Positions 12,366 to 29,111 of a stretch of 64,000 nt of DNA are shown here, in pieces. Source of the stretch: Axinella damicornis (taxonomy: Eukaryota; Porifera; Demospongiae; Axinellida; Axinellidae); the NCBI GenBank assembly GCA_963931865.1, contig OZ007505.1, positions 620,001-684,000 on the forward strand, in the 5' to 3' direction. A model generated the notes under the pieces. The model was not told the DNA's origin. It did no database searches and was given only the letters and a program-made list of their open reading frames with translations. A program made the position numbers and the translations under genes. Position 1 is the first letter of the stretch; each line of letters opens with the position of its first letter.

Positions 12366-12668
12366 GGGGTGACTGGAGTGGTGGCCTAGCGGTTAAAGCA
12401 TTGGACTGCTAATCTAAAGGTTGCGGGTTCGAATCCCACCGTTGTCGTCATAGGAGAGATTTTCTTTCTCTCCTAGGAGTTGACTCAGCTCTACCCTTAC
12501 AAATGAGTAGGTGTGTTCTTGAAGGTGTTTTCACCTGATACAGTTCACACCGCATCCTTCGGAGGGGATGTAAAGCCGTTGGTCCCGGGGTACTGGTTAA
12601 TATTAGCATTCATGCTATTCCGGTTACCTCGTTAGCCACTCTACATGGTGGTTTCTTATAAAATAAAA
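12366..12668 (+). mobile_element. tRNA-Ser(GCT)-derived SINE, family A
   Basis: The head resembles a serine tRNA: gtggcctagcggttaaag, then a GCT anticodon position in ggactgctaatc, then ggttcgaatcccac. A body of about 240 bp follows (ggagttgactcagctc, ggaggggatgtaaagcc), ending in an A-rich tail. A second copy at 45316-45516 shares both head and body. Confidence 0.75.
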
Positions 12669-14249
12669 TTATCTGGCTCAGAACCGAATACATGTATCAT
12701 GATAGCTAGCAGATGGTGACCGTGTTGTTGATGGAACTGTGAGGGGGTGATGGATTCCATCAAGCTTGAAAGAGCATCCATCTGCTAGCTGTTATCCAAT
12801 TCTGAACTGTGTGTTTGTCCTGTTACATGTAACTGGGAGTGTATACTGGGGCTGTGCCCCTTGCAGTGTATACTGGGGCTGTGCCCCCTGGGCACCATCA
12901 GTGTATATACTGCCTGCCCAGTATTCAGATCAGAATCAGATCAAGATCAGAATCAGATATATATACCTATACCTAGCATGCAGATGGATTCTCTTTGGAA
13001 CTTGATGGATTGCAATTTGGGGGGAATTAGCTCTATAGCATTTACCATTTCAACCAGTAAGCTGTAGTGTGAGCTCACTGAAACTGGAGTAGCTAAACAC
13101 TCAGGGGTTGTTGAACTAAACCTGCATGGAATGATGTGCCTGGAAGATGATCATTATTGTTGCATGTCCATGGAAATACAGAGTGCAGTCTCATCAGTGT
13201 TAAAACTACCTACATATTTACTTACTGTGCTGGACTACATAGTTAGCTTTTTACTGCTCCAGAAAATCCTGCTATCAATCTCGTATCGAATATCTCTGTC
13301 ATTTGATGCGTTCACCAATTACTTATTATGAACACTCCATTGGCTGGGTTGCTGAGAGTCTCTGATCGGAGTCAGGTACAGAGATACTCAACGACCCATG
13401 GAAACCAATGGAATGTTCATAATAATTGGTCAACACATCAAACCACAGTGATACTGGATACTTCCTACTTATTGTTCTGCTCATTCCCAACTGGAAACAA
13501 AAATACAGTGACCTTTGTCAAAATAGGGCTCCTGTGAAGATGACAGTTTCCTGGCAGTGTGGGGCCTGGGTACGAGCAGCTACAAGCACAGTTAACCTGC
13601 AACTGCATCAAAAGTAAAACAAAGGATAATGAGAATACTAAAGCAGTTAGTTAGCTACGATCAAAGGCACTTATACTCCTGCAGTCATGGGTAGCTACTA
13701 GCATAATGCCATATACAATCATAATTATATAATTTATAGCAGATAAATATGCAGTTGAGAGGCCAGTATGGCACGAGGTAAATATAGTCAGTGCTGCCTA
13801 GGTGCAATATCTCATGTATGTACCTAGTATAAAAGTACATACACTGCTTGAGTGGATTCACGAGAACTGTGCTACAAATACAACAAGTTGTTGCTAGCCA
13901 TGATTAAAGGCACCTGCTGTAGTGTAATAGTGCATAGTCAGCATCTTTCATGATGAACCAAACCAAAACCAAAAGCAATATTAATTAATTAGTCCGATGT
14001 TACATTGGCATACAAATTTGGAGGGTCTCTCTTCCTTCTGTCAACAATGACGTACTCCCTCACTCCCTCCTGCACAGTGGGAGCCACACTACTCTGCATG
14101 TTGGTGGTCATGTAGCTAGAGGCTAGTGTAGTCTGCTGAGGTGGGGTTGAGGCTCTGGTAGACCTCCTTCCTCTCATCTGGTGGACCCATCCCTGTGTTG
14201 GCTGCTTCAGGTGTGAGGTTGTGGTAGAGAGGGGATGCAGCTGAAGGGT

Positions 14250-15553
14250 CTATATAGCCTCGTTCCCAGGCCGCGTGGGAGGCCTGGGAACGAGGCTAGG
14301 GTCTATATAGTCTCCATCAGCTCTCTCACGGAGGGAAAACGTTTGTGGTGAAGAGTAAGAGTAGTAAGGTGCAGTTGTACCTGCAGGAAAACAAGGAAGT
14401 GCTGACTGTGTATGTCAATTATTGGGTGTTAACAGTACGTATTGCAAATGAAATTAAAGACACATATGAATTTCCTACACCTATGTAGCTATATGGCTAG
14501 CACACTTATAAATGCCAAAGCAGGTGTAGTTACCTCCTGTCTTGAACTTTGCATGACTGCCTGTCTTGCGGTAGAGGATCACTATGGTGACAGCAGCGAT
14601 GAAACATAAGATCACTAGTATTATCACTAAAACCACAGCGTAGAGGGCCACTTGCAGTGTGCTGGAATCTGGCTCAGGTACCATCGGTATGACAGTGAAT
14701 GCTGGTACAGTGCTAGGAGCTGCATTAGACTCTAAGAAATAGCTGAGTGCAGCAGTGTGTACTGGATGTAGTGTACCAATCACAACAGCACTGGATCTCA
14801 ATTGCGCAAGTGAGAGAGAGGGAGCTGCAGAATACACTGAGGTGATGGCGGCCGGTGAGAGTGCAGATTGCACTGCAGTTTGAGATGCTAGAGTGGAGTT
14901 TTTGCTAACAAGAGTTGTATCATTCATGGTCTGAGTGCTGCAGCTGCTATTTCCACCGCACACCGGTGTGCCATTGCCTGGTAGCACAGTACAAGTACTC
15001 AGGTTAGAATAGACTTCCACTGCACACAAGCAGAAGGTGCTGCTCTGAAACACCATGACCGGACATCCTGACCTCTGCACTTCTATCCTGCACCAGTAGC
15101 ACCCAACATCTGCTGAGGTCACATTATTAATCCTCAAAGTGAAGTTAACCCTCTTCATCCCATTCAGCTTATCAGCACTGGAAGTGGGGCCCGAGTTTCT
15201 CTGTGTGCCTAAGTGTATCTGTGTTGCATTAGACATGACTGGTTCCCTGTCCCTCCTATGCATAAACCATGCTATAATTACATATGAAAGTTCATCTCTT
15301 TGGGGTCCAGTAATGTCGCAGTGCAGGCTAAGGTAGCCCGTCTGCTGGATATAGGGCCATGGGTTGCAGTCCAGTTGGGCTAGTGGCTGCTGCACAGACA
15401 CATACTCACAACTCCCTACACAATCAAAGACCAAATAAAACACCATTATAATCACTCAGTAATTACTACTATAAAGTGACTCTTACCTTGACCAATGCAC
15501 AGGGAAGGTGATATCAGTAGAACTGTGAAAATGAGCTCCAATGCCTTGAACAT
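14250..15553 (-). CDS. One-Ig type I membrane receptor with tail truncated by a foldback insertion
   Basis: Exons are 15553-15487 (signal peptide MFKALELIFTVLLISPSLC), 15415-14534 and 14380-14250, all joined in phase 1, giving 359 residues. Exon 2 encodes one V-like Ig domain (LSLHCDITG; DVGCYWCRIE), a Ser/Thr-rich stalk of roughly 170 residues with several N-glycosylation sites, and a membrane helix (VALYAVVLVIILVILCFIAA). Exon 3 begins the cytoplasmic tail (GDYIDP). A 40 bp foldback plus 13 bp target duplication then shifts the frame and brings a stop at 14250-14252. The tail of the paralogue continues into an ITAM-like motif; here the same motif lies beyond the stop, and a 4 bp insertion adds a further stop after YTSL. 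The protein as encoded probably signals poorly or works as a truncated receptor. Alternative splicing cannot be excluded. Confidence 0.65.
14258..14297. mobile_element. 40 bp foldback element inserted in a receptor tail exon
   Basis: It consists of CCTCGTTCCCAGGCC, a tiny loop, and the inverted copy, flanked by agggtctatatag on both sides (14245-14257 and 14298-14310). The paralogous exon at 20270-20290 has a single uninterrupted agggtctatatag, so the empty site is present in the same window. Confidence 0.9.
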
Positions 15554-15764
15554 AGCTACTGCTGATCTCTGATCAATAGCTGGCCACTCACTAAATGTTA
15601 TTTCCAGCTGTGAAGATGTTTGACATTAATTGACCAATGGTCAATACTCTCAATAGGTCCTGGGTATCAGGTATGTATGTCACAGGGTGTGTCCCCTTGA
15701 GTCAAAACACATCCACACAATTTGAAAGGACACAGCACAACTTAATCCTTGGCTCCAAGTTGTA

Positions 15765-16383
15765 TTAACCCTTTAAGCCCCATTGACGTCTATAGGCGTC
15801 ATTTTGACCCTATGCACTCATAGGGCTTCTCATCAGTCCAAAAAGAGACCAAAAAGTCTTCAGAGGGCCTAGGGACAATTTTGAGGGACGAACCCAAAAA
15901 TTTGGTCAGATTTCGGCGCGCCTTCCCCACTAAACAAAAGGCAAGGGGGTTTCGAAAGGGGGGGCAGGGCCCCCCCCCCCCCCTTCGCCTGTCGTGGGCA
16001 TTTTTTATTTTATTTTAATGAGATTCATTGGCCCGAGGATTTTTGATTCTAATGATATTCATAGACCCCACCCAGGGCCTCAAGAAAACATGCAAATTGG
16101 TGGTGTAAGGTGTGCCATCAGTCAGATCTGGCCCAAGTTTAGGGAAATGCTGGGCGAAAATCCGGCTGACATCCACATTTGACCTCCGATTGCTGGCCTT
16201 GTGGGGGGTCATGAATATCATTAACGGTATTGCCAGAGGGGTCTCTCCATGTGTGCGGGCCCCACCAAGTTTGGCCGCTGAGGAGCGTATGCTGTGGGAG
16301 AGGAGTACCTACGAAAGTGGTGTGCGCTGAATGCATGAAAATGTGTTGTCTTGGTGGGAAGAATTCGGTGGTTAAAGGGTTAA
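15765..16383. mobile_element. Non-autonomous piggyBac-like element
   Basis: The element begins TTAA-CCCTTTAAGCC and ends GGTTAAAGGG-TTAA, so TTAA target sites flank short inverted ends beginning CCCTTTAA. Both traits are typical of piggyBac-type elements. Only short open frames lie inside and no DDD transposase is recognisable. It is absent from the duplicate block, so it inserted after the duplication or was lost there. Confidence 0.6.
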
Positions 16384-17128
16384 ACATCATGGGATGACAA
16401 TATTTAATTGCAATGCAGATAATGCATAACAAACTACGCAATGTAATTTGCCAACAAGTACGAAAGATAGAAACCTGGGGCAAGGACCATGCAGTCTTTG
16501 TGTCACCGCTAGGCTAGCTGTAGGGCAGAGTGCATAAAGTTGGAGGGAGGGGTATGCTGCCATTAACACTGGGGGGGGGGGGGGGGGGGCACTACGGACA
16601 CATTTGCATATGCCTTGTAATTTATCATAATTATGTAATCAGTTTAAATAAATCCACACCTTAATGACATTCCTAGCACATACATAAATTATTGTCGTTT
16701 GCTACATACAGGAGCTTATGAGCGCTGCTTCGCAACACTCATAAGCTCATGTTATTATACAAGCTGAAAGTTTACATTGTTAGTCTTCTTGTCTTTGCAA
16801 AGCTTGTTCTCTAACCAAGTTTCGATTTTACTTGAACTGCTCATTTCATTTCATTTCATTTTACACTTCCTATCATGAGATGGCCATTCCTACATGACAT
16901 TGTATGTTTCTAAACTGCCATCAAGCCAGTTTTGCCCAGCTGTGTTGTCGTTCCCTAGCTGCGTTGTTTGAAATTCCCTTTGGTGTTCTGTTCTCCTATT
17001 GGTACATCACTTTGTGTTACTAACCTAATCTACCCTGGAGCAGCAGAATCTACCATCAATGGCTTCAGATATCAGCCTTGGTTGTATTATACTGGACGTA
17101 TGTGTACATGAAACTAAGCGTGAAAATA
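16384..17128. other. Intergenic stretch within block 1
   Basis: No gene is visible. It includes a poly-G tract near 16570-16588, a short inverted repeat near 16710-16750 (gcttatgagcgctg and its mirror) and three copies of catttcattt near 16845. Confidence 0.5.
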
Positions 17129-17670
17129 TTTTAGCTTCCTTCTGTAGCCTCTGGATCAGACTGGCAACACAGTCCTCCGTCTGTGTAATGAAACAATCAT
17201 CACACAGTGATCACCTGCTATACAGCCTCATTTCCTGGCTCCTTCCCAGCCTTATCTATGATCATCACCACAGTTTTCATGTGACATCAACAGTCATAAT
17301 GATGTCAGTGAATTATTGCAGTGGCCTGTCAATCATTATGTGCAAAGTGCTAGGTAGTCTCTGCTAGGTAGTCTCAGTACTGAGACTAAGTGCCAGGATG
17401 AAAGTAAACAGTATGCAGTCACGTAATTAGTTAATGATGGTGTGTCTAGCTAACCTGTAGAGATGCCTCCATCAATGCAAGAAGTTTCTTGATACCAATG
17501 TACAGCCTGCATGAACAAAAAATCAAAATTGACCTTACATGGGCATTAGTCTCCATGGCAACCGTCTTCTCTGCCATTTCTCCTTCAGTTTCTCCTCCAG
17601 TTTTGTGAGCTGGTCCTCAGCAAAGTTGTATATGTTTTGGATTCCTTTGGAGAGATACGACATGGAGAAA
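17129..17670 (-). pseudogene. Duplicated 3' end of NSF, decayed
   Basis: Three segments match the last exons of the NSF gene: about 17130-17184 (C-terminus, TEDCVASLI), 17456-17514 (LYIGIKKLLALMEASLQ) and 17577-17650 (NFAEDQLTKLEEKL). Extra T residues near 17635-17650 shift the frame, and the donor equivalent to the one at 22538 has been lost (ttacc became tgcca). There is no upstream NSF sequence, so it is a fragment carried along by the tandem duplication. Confidence 0.85.
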
Positions 17671-17892
17671 TGAATGATGTCATTTCCTGTATCCTAGCTA
17701 CCCTAAGGTGGTGTCTGACTCCAATGGACAGTTTTGGCTAACCAGATGGCAGTTACAAATGATTCCTACACCAGCAAATAGTAATTCCAATTCTAACTGT
17801 GTTTCATTCCAATTCCAGCTGTTCAGTATTCATACCAACATTCCAATACAGTGAGAGAGCCTTCCTTGCCCAGGGAGGGCAGAAGTTATCCA

Positions 17893-18370
17893 TATAGCCA
17901 ACACTGATCCCTGGGCCAGCCCACCAAACACTGTTATACTGATCACTAGCCAACACTGATCCCTGGGCTAGCCCACCAAACATTGCTACACTGATCACTA
18001 GCCAACACTGATCCCTGGGCCAGCCCACCAAACATTGCTACATATCACTAGCCAACACTGATCCCTGGGTTAGCCCACTGAACATTGCTACACTGATCAC
18101 TAGCCAACACTGATCCCTGGGCCAGCTCACCAAACACTGTTACACTGATCACTAGCCAGCACTGATCCCTGGGCCAGCCCACCAAACATTGCTACACTGA
18201 TCACTAGCCAACACTGATCCCTGGGCTAGCCCACCAAACACTGTTACACTGATCACTAGCCAACACTGATCCCTGGGCCAGCCCACCAAACACTGTTACA
18301 CTGATCACTAGCCAACACTGATCCCTGGGCTAGCCCACCAAACATTGCTACACTGATCACTAGCCAACAC
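17893..18370. repeat. Minisatellite of about 52 bp units
   Basis: The unit contains agccaacactgatccctggg, ctagcccaccaaaca and ctacactgatcact, repeated about nine times. The duplicate block has only one unit, at 22872-22903, so the array expanded after duplication. An inverted stretch of the same units follows at 18373-18460. Confidence 0.9.
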
Positions 18371-18650
18371 TGTTGGCTAGTGATCAGTGTAGCAATGTTC
18401 AGTGGGCTAGCCCAGGGATCAGTGTTGGCTAGTGATATGTAGCAATGTTTGGTGGGCTGGCCTGGGAACGAGGCTAAGTACTCTTGTTACGCACTCTACT
18501 AACAGCTAGCTACGGAGTTTGGTCGCTGCTCTCAGTGACAGAGATCAACTTGAATGGTTTATGCACACTTGGTGCGCAAATTTGCTGATTGAATTATTGT
18601 GTAATCGTTGTGCGTCTACTGTCTCCACTTTGCAAGGTTCATGAAAACTG

Positions 18651-18910
18651 CAGTACAGAGATACTCAATGACCCGTGGAAACCAATGGAATGTTCATAAT
18701 AATTGGTCAACACATCAAACCACAGTGATACCAGATACTCCCTATATTTATTGCTCTGCTCATTCCCAACTGGAAACATAAATTTGATACAGTGTCCGTG
18801 GTCAAAATGGTACTCCTGTGAAGATGACAGTTTCCTGGCAGTGTGGGGCCTGGGTACGAGTGTACAACTGCATCAAAAGTTTATGTTTATCACAAATAAA
18901 GGATAATGAG
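18651..18910. repeat. Partial third copy of the duplicated block
   Basis: Matches 13373-13620 and 19398-19640 with small indels. No coding content is recognised in any of the three copies. Confidence 0.8.
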
Positions 18911-20015
18911 AATACTAGTTAGCGCAAGGGTACTTACTTACACTCCTGCAGTCATGGGTAGCTACTAACATAATGCCATATACAATCATAGCATATGCAG
19001 TAGTATGGCACGAGGCAAAATATAGTCAGTGCTGCATTAGGCCTTGAGGAATTAGCTCTATAGCATTTACCATTTCAACCAGTAAGCTGTAGTGTGAGCT
19101 CACTGAAACTGGAGTAGCTAAACACTCAGGGGTTGTTGAGCTAAACCCGCATGGAATGATGTGCCTGGAAGATGATTGTTATTGTCCATGGACATGGAAA
19201 TACAGAGTGCAGTCTCATCAGTGTTAAAAACTACCTACATATCTACTTACTGTGCTGGACTACATAGTTAGCTATTTACTGCTCCAGAAAATCCTGCTAT
19301 CAATCTCGTATCGAATATCTCTGTCATTTGATGCGTTCACCAATTACTTATTATGAACACTCCAATGGCTGGGTTGCTGAGAGTCTCTGATCAGAGTCAG
19401 GTACAGAGATACTCAACGACCCATGGAAACCAATGGAATGTTCATAATAATTGGTCAACACATCAAACCACAGTGATACCGGATACTTCCTACTTATTGT
19501 TCTGCTCATTCCCAACTGGAAACAAAAATACAGTGACGTTTGTCACAATAGTACTCCTGTGAAGATGACGGTTTCCTGGCAGTGTGGGGCCTGGGTACGA
19601 GCAGCTACAAGCACAGTTAACCTGCAACTGCATCAAAAGTAAAACAAAGGATAATGAGAATACTAAAGCGGTTAGTTATAACTAGCTACGATCAAAGGCA
19701 CTTATACTCCTGCAGTCATGGGTACCTACTAGCATAATGCCATATACAATCGTAATTATATAATTTATAGCAGATAAATATGCAGTTGAGAGGCCAGTAT
19801 GGCACGAGGTAAATATAGTCAGTGCTGCCTAGGTGCAATATCTCATGTATGTACCTAGTATAAAAGTACATACACTGCTTGAGTGGATTCACGAGAACTG
19901 TGCTACAAATACAACAAGTTGTTGCTGGCCATGATTAAAGACACCTGCTGTAGTGTAATAGTGCATATGGTCAGCATCTTTCATGATGAACCAAACCAAA
20001 ACCAAAAGCAATTAA

Positions 20016-21518
20016 TTAGTCTGATGTTACATTGGCATACAAATTTGGAGGGTCTCTCTTCCTTCTGTCAACAATTAATGACGTACTCCCTCCTCCCTCC
20101 TGCACAGTGGGAGCCACACTCCCCTGCATATTGGTGGTCATGTAGAGGCTAGTGTAGTCCACTGAGGTGGGGTCGAGGCTCTGGTAGACCTCCTTCCTCT
20201 CATCTGGTGGACCCATCTCTGTGTTGGCTGCTTCAGTTGTGAGGTTGTGGTAGAGGGGGTATGCAGCTGAAGGGTCTATATAGTCTCCATCAGCACTCTC
20301 ACGGAGGAAGGCTTGTGGAGAAGGGTAAGGTGTGCTTGTATCTGCAGGAAATCATGGAAGTGTTAATTATGGCATCGTGCTCGGGTGTTAGTGAATGAAC
20401 ATTGACTGAGGTTTCAAGTTTGGCATCATCATTAATTGTGTACACATAATCACCCAGAATATTGGGGGCATATACTCTTTTGCCCCACGTACTGGTTTCT
20501 ACACCTATATGGCTAGCACACTTAACTACTAGTGTACCTCCTGTCCTCTTGGAGTTTGTGTGAACACAGCGGTAGAGGATCACTATGGTGATGGCCAGAG
20601 TTGAAATGATGGCGAACAAGATCATTATCGTGGCAACCCTAACATCGGGGAGCGTGCTGGACTCTGGCTCAGGTGCCAACAGTGTGACAGTGGATGTTGG
20701 TACTGGAGTGTTGTCAGTGGTGGGAAGGGAAGGGCCTGCAGGACCACCATTAGCAGTGACATTGATGTTTGCTGTAGAGGACATAGTATTGCTGTTATTA
20801 AGTGTTAATTGGGGAGACCAGAATAGTTCATCTGCTCCAAAAAAAACACAGCCTGCTGCTCTGCACAGGCAGAGGCTCACCATTGATTTCTATCCTACAC
20901 CATAAGCATGACATTGTGCGTGTGATTGTCTCCAATCTGACTTGTGACGAGCATAGAGGAGACTGTTCTCAGATCCTGTCCGCTATTATTGAGCACTACA
21001 GTCTGAACGCTGTACCCTGGCAGTGAACTTAATTCAACAACATTCTCTGAGTTGTTTGCTGGACTGGAGTACCACGTGAGCTGAAACTGTGGGTCCAGCG
21101 GCCCAGTTGCAACACAGAGCAGCTGCAGACTAGAGCCAAATGGATTGCATCTCAGAGCTGTAGGGGGCTGCTGGATATACTCATGCAGGCATTCTGCAGG
21201 AGCAAATATGAATGCCAGGGAACTTAAAGACATAACTAGAATTTGATTCTAGGGAGATACTATTTTCATATGTACATAAAACGGCTAGCTACCAGCAGCT
21301 ATTTAGGTAGTTAGTGCTGCCTTATGATACTTCTTCTTTAGACTATATATAGGCACATCCTATTGCCATGTTGCATGCTGTTCCATAGTATGCATATCAT
21401 AGTACAATCATGCATGCATATCCAGCTACATTAGTGTGTGCTTACCTAGGGCAGTGGAGTGGTGTAGTGATACCAGGAGGCAGACTGCACACAATGTTGC
21501 AGTTAGCAGGGAGCTCAT
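20016..21518 (-). pseudogene. One-Ig receptor paralogue with ITAM-like tail, two frameshifts
   Basis: Exons are 21518-21446 (signal peptide MSSLLTATLCAVCLLVSLH), 21193-20538 and 20341-20016, with phase-1 boundaries as in the neighbouring receptors. Exon 2 encodes an Ig domain (SLQLLCVATG; SCLWCRIE), a stalk and a membrane helix (VATIMILFAIISTLAITIVI). Its length is two bases too long to keep phase. One slip lies near 20900, just before the second Ig cysteine, and another in a run of eight T near 20848. Exon 3 is intact and encodes a tyrosine-rich tail: YIDP, YHNL, YQSL, YTSL, YANV. YQSL and YTSL are separated by six residues, which fits the ITAM rule. Either this is a recent pseudogene or the slips are sequence errors; the intact tail argues that loss, if real, is recent. 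Confidence 0.6.
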
Positions 21519-22135
21519 CTTGCATTCAAACACACACTAGCAGACCACACACATCAGTGTGCAATTACGCAATGATAGATGGCCCTGAGTATATCAGTCT
21601 ATCAGATGCAAATATTCCTCACAGGTGTGTGTCTCAGGGCGTGCACCCCTAGAGTCAAAACACAATTAGTCATGGTTGGCTATAGAAACTCCAGTGGCTG
21701 CTGTTTATGCTGGAACTTATGTAGCTTAAGTACTGTTGTGGAGTTATGGCAGCACAAATTATCAAAATCGTCACTTTATTCATGGCCATGAGCCACATCT
21801 CCAAATGAAAGGGGCTGTCAGTGCATGGTGGCTTATAAGCTATATCCTTTAGTGTGGTGCAGGTGGCATGCAGGCTCGATCGTATAGCACAAGCTTGTGT
21901 TTAGGAGATAGCTACAGGCATGCAACCACAAACCACAAACATAATTATGAAATTGCTCCCCAAATTGTACTGGTCCCAGTATCAGCTCATTACATACTGT
22001 ACTTAGGTGGGGATCCATACCTACACTGCATACACCACATGAGCATACAGATACTTAACTCTGCCACAGTTATGACATGTAGATGCAACTTGAAATTATT
22101 AAAACAATATTACTTATTGAAAGTGAAAGTCCGAG

Positions 22136-28786
<6,651 letters not shown>

Positions 28787-29111
28787 TCCACACACTCTTA
28801 GGTGATAGTGATTCTACCTAAATAATATTATTGGAGTTCTGTATAATTTGGCATAGATAATAGAGCAATATTCACATAATACAAAATAATATGATATTGA
28901 ACAAATCGATGGCTGTAGCCTCATGATGCTCATCCCTATATGTAAGAACTTAAAGCTGAGTCATCGGTTTGATGCAAGCACAGACACGTACACTCACTTT
29001 TCCAGCGCAGCATCGCTTTGCTAATTAGTGACGTCATAGGTTAGAGCCGTCATACTCCAATTAAAGCTCACCTAACATGCACATCATTGGTGCAGGTGGT
29101 GCACTGTGAGC
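28787..29111. promoter_or_regulatory. Bidirectional promoter region between NSF and MCRS1, with a CRE-like site
   Basis: The start codons of NSF (minus) and MCRS1 (plus) are 325 bp apart and divergent, so both 5' UTRs and the core promoters must fit here unless an upstream non-coding exon exists. A perfect palindromic CRE core, TGACGTCA, lies at 29029-29036. I see no clear TATA box. Shared regulation is inferred from spacing only. Confidence 0.6.

Larger units (their letters stand above)
10060..13020. other. Intergenic region between the two-Ig receptor and the duplicated block
   Basis: No convincing gene is visible. It contains a tRNA-derived SINE (about 10815-11045), a foldback (about 11220-11380) and a second SINE type (about 12366-12668). 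A 94-codon open frame at 12010-12291 has no recognisable features. A short tandem repeat (gtgtatactggggctgtgcc) lies near 12840-12890. Confidence 0.5.
13022..18370. repeat. Segmental duplication, block 1
   Basis: The start (ggaattagctctatagcatt) and the following 1.2 kb are nearly identical to 19047-20290. Further matches run through the receptor gene and on to the NSF 3' end and the region after it (17050-17895 versus 22080-22905). Block 1 is longer because it gained a piggyBac-like element and an expanded minisatellite. A third partial copy of its beginning (about 13373-13620) lies at 18651-18910. Confidence 0.85.

Noticed and set aside
12376..12448. A functional serine tRNA gene
   Set aside because: The stems do not pair fully and a second copy with the same body exists at 45316, so it is a SINE head.
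13131..13617. Short open frames repeated at 18703 and 19353
   Set aside because: They recur only because the DNA is duplicated; indels between copies break the frames, so there is no sign of coding selection.
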